Positions 6,491-7,548 of a DNA stretch of 7,548 bases are shown piece by piece (position 1 is the first letter of the stretch; every line of letters starts with the position of its first letter). The notes below the pieces were generated by a model, which searched no databases, was not told the DNA's origin, and saw only the letters and a program-made list of their open reading frames with translations. The position numbers and the translations under genes were made by a program. The stretch is from Candidatus Poribacteria bacterium (GTDB lineage: Bacteria; Poribacteria; WGA-4E; WGA-3G), in contig JAPPDN010000425.1 in assembly GCA_028824575.1 (NCBI GenBank), forward strand, positions 1 to 7,548, read 5' to 3'.

Positions 6491-6568
6491 ATAAAAAATG
6501 TGTAACGGGCTACACTGGTGCGAATCCTTTTAACAGTGCGCAATTAGGCAATAACTACACATTTTTAT
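6491..6568 (-). promoter_or_regulatory. Long-range inverted repeat with alternative pairing, accD-topA gap
   Basis: ATAAAAAATGTGTA (6491-6504) is the inverse of TACACATTTTTAT (6556-6568) apart from one extra A/T. GTGTA at 6500-6504 can instead pair with TACAC at 6511-6515 across a 6-base loop. CACTG (6513-6517) and CAGTG (6534-6538) form another inner pair. The A-run/U-run outer stem is like a bidirectional terminator, though with a weak AT stem. The two mutually exclusive pairings also resemble an attenuator. The 78-base span could equally be a small mobile repeat with 13-14-bp termini. I see no protein in the 264-base gap and no convincing promoter hexamer pair. Confidence 0.4.
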
Positions 6569-6587
6569 TAACGACTAATGTTGATAA

Positions 6588-6613
6588 AGGTTTCATACCT
6601 GACTTATGAACCT
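6588..6613 (-). terminator. Weak hairpin downstream of accD, possible terminator
   Basis: AGGTTTCATA (6588-6597) pairs with TATGAACCT (6605-6613) over a 7-base loop with one bulged base. It lies 59 bases beyond the accD stop. On the minus strand the following sequence is TTATC, too short a U-run for a confident intrinsic terminator. ACCTGACTTATG and ACCTGTCTATG at 6597-6620 also form a near direct repeat, so an operator is another possibility. Confidence 0.25.
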
Positions 6614-6672
6614 GTCTATGTTAGGTAAACCCGGATTTAATTTTGGAGACTGGGAAAAGATAATTTCACTGA

Positions 6673-7446
6673 TCAAACCGCAAAAGCGATTAAGTCGGTA
6701 AGCATTTGTTTCATATCAGTGCGGTGAACGATAGCGTCGATGAACCCATTTTCTATTAAAGATTCTGCTTTTTGAAAGTTTTCAGGCAATTCTTCGCGGA
6801 GGCTGGCAACGGCTAACGGCCCCGCGAAGCCGATTCTCGCGCCGGGTTCAGCGATAATTACATCTCCAAGCGATGTATAACTCGCAGTGGCCCCTCCAAA
6901 TGTTGGATCGGTGACAACAGAAATATAAAAGACACCCGCTTTGGCATATTCAGCACAAGCGGCAGCGGTTTTTGCCATCTGCATTAAGGCAAGCGTGCCC
7001 TCTTGCATTCGCATACCACCACTCACAGAAACAATGACTAATGGCAACTTGTTTTCAAGGGAGCGTTCAATACATCGGGTGACTTTCTCGCCAATGACAG
7101 AACCGCACGTTCCACCTATAAATCCAACATCACCAATCGCGATGGCAGTCGGATAACCGCCAATTTCAGCGATACCAGAAAGCATTTCAGATTTGAGTCC
7201 TGTTTTTGCGACATCCCTTTCGAGTTTCTCTGGATATTCGGGGAATTCCAGCGAATCAATAGAGTAGAGGTGCGCGTCGTATTCCTCAAAACTGTCCGCA
7301 TCAACAATAAGATTGAGTCGCTCATAAGCGCTCATATAGTGGTGGTAGTCGCAGTGTGGACACACCTTCAGATTATTGACGAATGTCTCTGCTGGTATCT
7401 GTGTGTCGCAATTCCTACATGAAATCGTTTTTGAAGTCTCGGACAT
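6673..7446 (-). CDS. accD: Acetyl-CoA carboxylase carboxyltransferase subunit beta (AccD)
   Basis: AccD forms, with AccA, the carboxyltransferase that moves the carboxyl group from carboxybiotin on AccB to acetyl-CoA, giving malonyl-CoA for fatty acid synthesis in the cytoplasm. The 257-residue product has the N-terminal four-cysteine zinc ribbon (C10, C13, C29, C32). The crotonase-like carboxyltransferase fold follows, with FIGGTCGSVIGEK at 109-121, SVSGGMRMQEG at 140-150 (glycine-rich oxyanion-hole region), TDPTFGGATASY at 179-190 and GFAGP at 206-210, all in the expected order. It is somewhat shorter than Escherichia coli AccD: both the segment before the zinc ribbon and the C-terminal tail are trimmed, which is common in the family. 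The ATG at 7444-7446 is the only sensible start because the zinc ribbon begins nine residues later. No Shine-Dalgarno sequence precedes it; a GC-rich hairpin ends 15 bases upstream instead. AccA is not in the window, so the heterodimer partner must be encoded elsewhere. Confidence 0.97.
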   Translation of the reverse strand: MSETSKTISCRNCDTQIPAETFVNNLKVCPHCDYHHYMSAYERLNLIVDADSFEEYDAHLYSIDSLEFPEYPEKLERDVAKTGLKSEMLSGIAEIGGYPTAIAIGDVGFIGGTCGSVIGEKVTRCIERSLENKLPLVIVSVSGGMRMQEGTLALMQMAKTAAACAEYAKAGVFYISVVTDPTFGGATASYTSLGDVIIAEPGARIGFAGPLAVASLREELPENFQKAESLIENGFIDAIVHRTDMKQMLTDLIAFAV

Positions 7447-7461
7447 TTTTTAGTAGTGGGT

Positions 7462-7484
7462 AGGGTGCGATCGAAAAGCACCCT
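7462..7484 (-). promoter_or_regulatory. GC-rich hairpin just ahead of accD
   Basis: A perfect 7-bp inverted repeat, AGGGTGC / GCACCCT, with a 9-base loop. Its 3' foot ends 15 bases before the accD ATG, and the intervening ACCCACTACTAAAAA has no Shine-Dalgarno sequence. In the accD transcript this stem would stand where a ribosome binding site is expected, so it may influence initiation. It is not followed by a U-run and is therefore not a good terminator. Confidence 0.5.
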
Positions 7485-7493
7485 CTGAAAATA

Positions 7494-7546
7494 GGCGAGG
7501 TCGAAGCCTTTCCCTCTACGCCGTAAAGGTCGTGACTTCCCTCGCC
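7494..7546 (-). ncRNA. Long bulged stem-loop upstream of accD; leader element, terminator or dispersed palindrome
   Basis: GGCGAGG (7494-7500) pairs with CCTCGCC (7540-7546), GAAG (7503-7506) with CTTC (7536-7539), and CCTTT (7507-7511) with AAAGG (7525-7529): sixteen base pairs in nested order. There is a 2-base bulge on one side, a 6-base bulge on the other and a 13-base apical loop. On the minus strand TATTTTC follows, so it may be the terminator of a gene beyond the window edge or a structured part of the accD leader. GGCGAGG palindromes also look like a dispersed repeat. No known RNA family is recognised. Confidence 0.45.
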
Positions 7547-7548
7547 CA

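Noticed and set aside
6420..6660. Sigma70-type promoter for topA in the accD-topA gap
   Set aside because: I scanned the minus strand for TTGACA/TATAAT-like pairs at 16-18 base spacing. The best candidate (TACTAA with TTTTAT) matches only half the consensus positions.
305..7488. Shared CACCCTCTGA at 305-314 and 7479-7488, each beside an inverse AGGGTGC
   Set aside because: A ten-base match is expected by chance several times in a window of this size, and the flanks differ. It is not evidence of a repeat family.

Overview
The window is a bacterial chromosomal segment of housekeeping genes. Five confident protein genes all lie on the minus strand, so transcription runs from high to low coordinates: accD (acetyl-CoA carboxylase carboxyltransferase beta), topA (DNA topoisomerase I), ftsE (ABC ATPase of the division complex FtsEX), ftsX (its membrane partner) and a PolX-type protein (X-family polymerase fused to a PHP nuclease domain). 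Base composition is moderate and coding density is high except at the two ends. No phylum marker is present. The dispersed-type heptamer repeats and GC-rich palindromes between genes, together with the gene style, remind me of Candidatus Poribacteria or a similar uncultured lineage. That is a low-confidence impression, not a demonstration.

Layout from the upstream (right) end. Positions 7447-7548 hold two consecutive hairpins directly ahead of accD, which has no visible Shine-Dalgarno sequence. AccD is followed by a 264-base gap with several inverted repeats that would lie in a topA leader. The topA stop codon abuts the ftsE start with no base between them and in the same frame. FtsE and ftsX, usually overlapping or nearly so, are here separated by 138 bases containing a TCAGTTR heptamer array and its inverted copy. 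A strong Shine-Dalgarno sequence just after the ftsE stop is stranded on the far side of this repeat. PolX follows ftsX after 49 bases with its own ribosome binding site. The last 572 bases contain no confident gene, only a doubtful 79-codon Cys-containing frame on the plus strand and some small hairpins.

Two neighbouring genes share an unexpected property. FtsE keeps the ATP-binding motifs (Walker A, Q-loop, Walker B Asp) but has lost the catalytic Glu (Ala162), the switch His (Ser194) and the glycines of the signature motif. PolX keeps its helix-hairpin-helix DNA-binding motifs and all nine PHP metal ligands, but all three polymerase aspartates are replaced (Gly212, Glu214, Ser297). If these readings hold, this cluster encodes an FtsEX that binds but hardly hydrolyses ATP, and a 'PolX' that is only a nuclease. 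These are the observations I would follow first. The remaining genes look ordinary.
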